Shown here: in pieces, positions 63,195 to 64,000 of the stretch
Numbering within the stretch: the first letter of the stretch is position 1
Layout: every line of letters starts with the position of its first letter
Source of the DNA: Streptomyces asoensis
GTDB taxonomy: Bacteria > Actinomycetota > Actinomycetes > Streptomycetales > Streptomycetaceae
NCBI RefSeq assembly: GCF_016860545.1
Contig: NZ_BNEB01000001.1
Span: 124,001 to 188,000, forward strand
Reading direction: 5' to 3'
DNA: 64,000 bases
The notes under the pieces: generated by a model
Database searches by the model: none
Told to the model about the DNA's origin: nothing
Seen by the model: only the letters and a program-made list of their open reading frames with translations
Program-made: the position numbers and the translations under genes

Positions 63195-63225
63195 GGGGGC
63201 TGGTCGCGCAGTTCCCCGCGCCCCT
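63195..63225 (+). repeat. 31-bp interspersed repeat, copy 2
   Basis: GGGGGCTGGTCGCGCAGTTC.. ending CCCGCGCCCCT, 28 of 31 identical to 33715-33745. It lies 53 bp after pepA in an intergenic gap. Confidence 0.75.
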
Positions 63226-63414
63226 TTCGGGCGCTCATCTGAACGTGGGACGTCTCACACCCCGGCCCCGCGTCTCGTTCGCCTCCCGCAAGTGCGAAGA
63301 TGGGCCTCGGCAGGACAGGGCCCCCACCACAGGGCCGAAGAAAGAGCGGCCGGACACCAGCCGCCGGCGGTCAGCGACGACCGGCGCACGGCGCACATGC
63401 ATGGAGGACGTGAC

Positions 63415-64000
63415 GTGGCGAACGACGCCAGCACCGTTTTCGACCTAGTGATCCTCGGCGGTGGCAGTGGCGGTTACGCCGCGGCCCTGCGCGGGGCGCA
63501 GCTGGGACTGGACGTCGCCCTGATCGAGAAGGACAAGGTCGGCGGCACCTGCCTGCACCGGGGATGCATCCCCACCAAGGCCCTGCTGCACGCGGGCGAG
63601 ATCGCCGACCAGGCCCGCGAGAGCGAGCAGTTCGGCGTCAAGGCCACCTTCGAGGGCATCGACGTCCCCGCCGTCCACAAGTACAAGGACGGTGTCATCT
63701 CCGGCCTGTACAAGGGGCTCCAGGGGCTGATCGCCTCCCGCAAGGTGACGTACATCGAGGGTGAGGGCCGGCTGTCCTCCCCGACCTCCGTCGACGTCGG
63801 CGGACAGCGCGTCCAGGGCCGCCACGTGCTCCTCGCGACCGGCTCCGTGCCGAAGTCGCTGCCGGGCCTGGAGATCGACGGCGACCGGATCATCTCCTCG
63901 GACCACGCCCTCGTCCTGGACCGCGTGCCGAAGTCCGCGATCATCCTGGGCGGCGGTGTCATCGGCGTCGAGTTCGCCTCGGCCTGGAAGTCCTTCGGTT
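63415..64000 (+). CDS. lpdA: dihydrolipoyl dehydrogenase, N-terminal part
   Basis: First 195 codons; the gene runs off the right edge. FAD loop GGGSGGYAAA (15-24), then the redox disulfide GGTCLHRGC (C46, C51) and IPTKALL. GGGVIGVEFAS near the end is the NAD-binding loop. It is the E3 subunit of 2-oxoacid dehydrogenase complexes. GGAGG 7 nt before the GTG supports the start. The E2 gene, if present, would lie beyond the edge. Confidence 0.94.
   Translation, partial: MANDASTVFDLVILGGGSGGYAAALRGAQLGLDVALIEKDKVGGTCLHRGCIPTKALLHAGEIADQARESEQFGVKATFEGIDVPAVHKYKDGVISGLYKGLQGLIASRKVTYIEGEGRLSSPTSVDVGGQRVQGRHVLLATGSVPKSLPGLEIDGDRIISSDHALVLDRVPKSAIILGGGVIGVEFASAWKSFG

Overview
The window is high-GC actinobacterial chromosome, almost certainly Streptomyces. 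Third codon positions are overwhelmingly G or C. Starts are often GTG, TTG or (once) CTG, and many genes look leaderless. The content is typical core-chromosome Streptomyces: ROK glucokinase, qcrCAB plus ctaCDFE, PspA/PspAA, tandem NlpC/P60 proteins and late cobalamin genes. From memory the order resembles the glkA-to-lpd segment of the S. coelicolor core; no search was run. I see no phage, integrase, IS element, CRISPR array, rRNA or tRNA.

Layout. 1-8 kb: a MacS-like sensor kinase (cut by the window edge), PlsC-like acyltransferase, alpha/beta-hydrolase, acidic membrane protein, EEP-family nuclease/phosphatase, glkA with its conserved upstream neighbour, an ArsA-like ATPase, an SRPBCC protein and a metallophosphoesterase. 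8.4-18 kb: acyl-CoA ligase, a lone class I cholesterol oxidase, PimB-type mannosyltransferase, GT87-like membrane protein, zinc-peptidase lipoprotein and two paralogous NlpC/P60 hydrolases. 18-24 kb: NYN-domain protein, zinc-ribbon protein, rhomboid protease coupled to an AsnC-type sensor domain, a class V aminotransferase behind a SAM-IV-like riboswitch, and trpD. 24-33.5 kb: the respiratory block, qcrB-qcrA-qcrC-ctaE and ctaF-ctaD-ctaC on the minus strand, interrupted by a pseudo-receiver gene and an L,D-transpeptidase lipoprotein. 33.7-41 kb: cysteine desulfurase-TusA fusion, adenosine kinase, a large repeat-rich membrane protein, erpA/hesB and nadA. 41-51.4 kb: Ser/Thr kinase with PQQ propeller, RND permease, NarL-type two-component pair, pspAA, pspA, DUF3043-like protein and a methyltransferase. 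51.4-52.3 kb is a 0.9-kb gene-free stretch of degenerate repeats. 52.3-64 kb: MBL-CobU fusion, cobT and cobS interspersed with a zinc-ribbon methyltransferase, an aminoacyl-phosphatidylglycerol synthase-like protein, a rhomboid-like protein and a membrane protein, then a GH114-like lipoprotein, pepA and the start of a dihydrolipoamide dehydrogenase gene.

How the genes work together. Electrons pass from quinol through QcrCAB to the aa3 oxidase CtaCDFE. NadA, ErpA and the desulfurase-TusA fusion connect to iron-sulfur and sulfur supply. PspA/PspAA, the two-component pair and the RND permease form a run that reads as envelope-stress functions. CobU, CobT and CobS complete the lower-ligand end of cobalamin synthesis.

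Main points of interest: a SAM-IV-like leader with an embedded ORF; a perfect 19-bp palindrome over the ctaE start codon; at least 11 genes with a -10-like hexamer 6-8 nt before the start codon (likely leaderless); an MBL-CobU fusion with an eroded metal site; an ArsA-like protein whose Walker A lysine is arginine; a CTG start; an isolated cholesterol oxidase with a 23-bp palindrome inside its signal-peptide codons; and several unexplained intergenic hairpins and repeats. Nothing amounts to a clearly new multi-gene defence or biosynthetic system.
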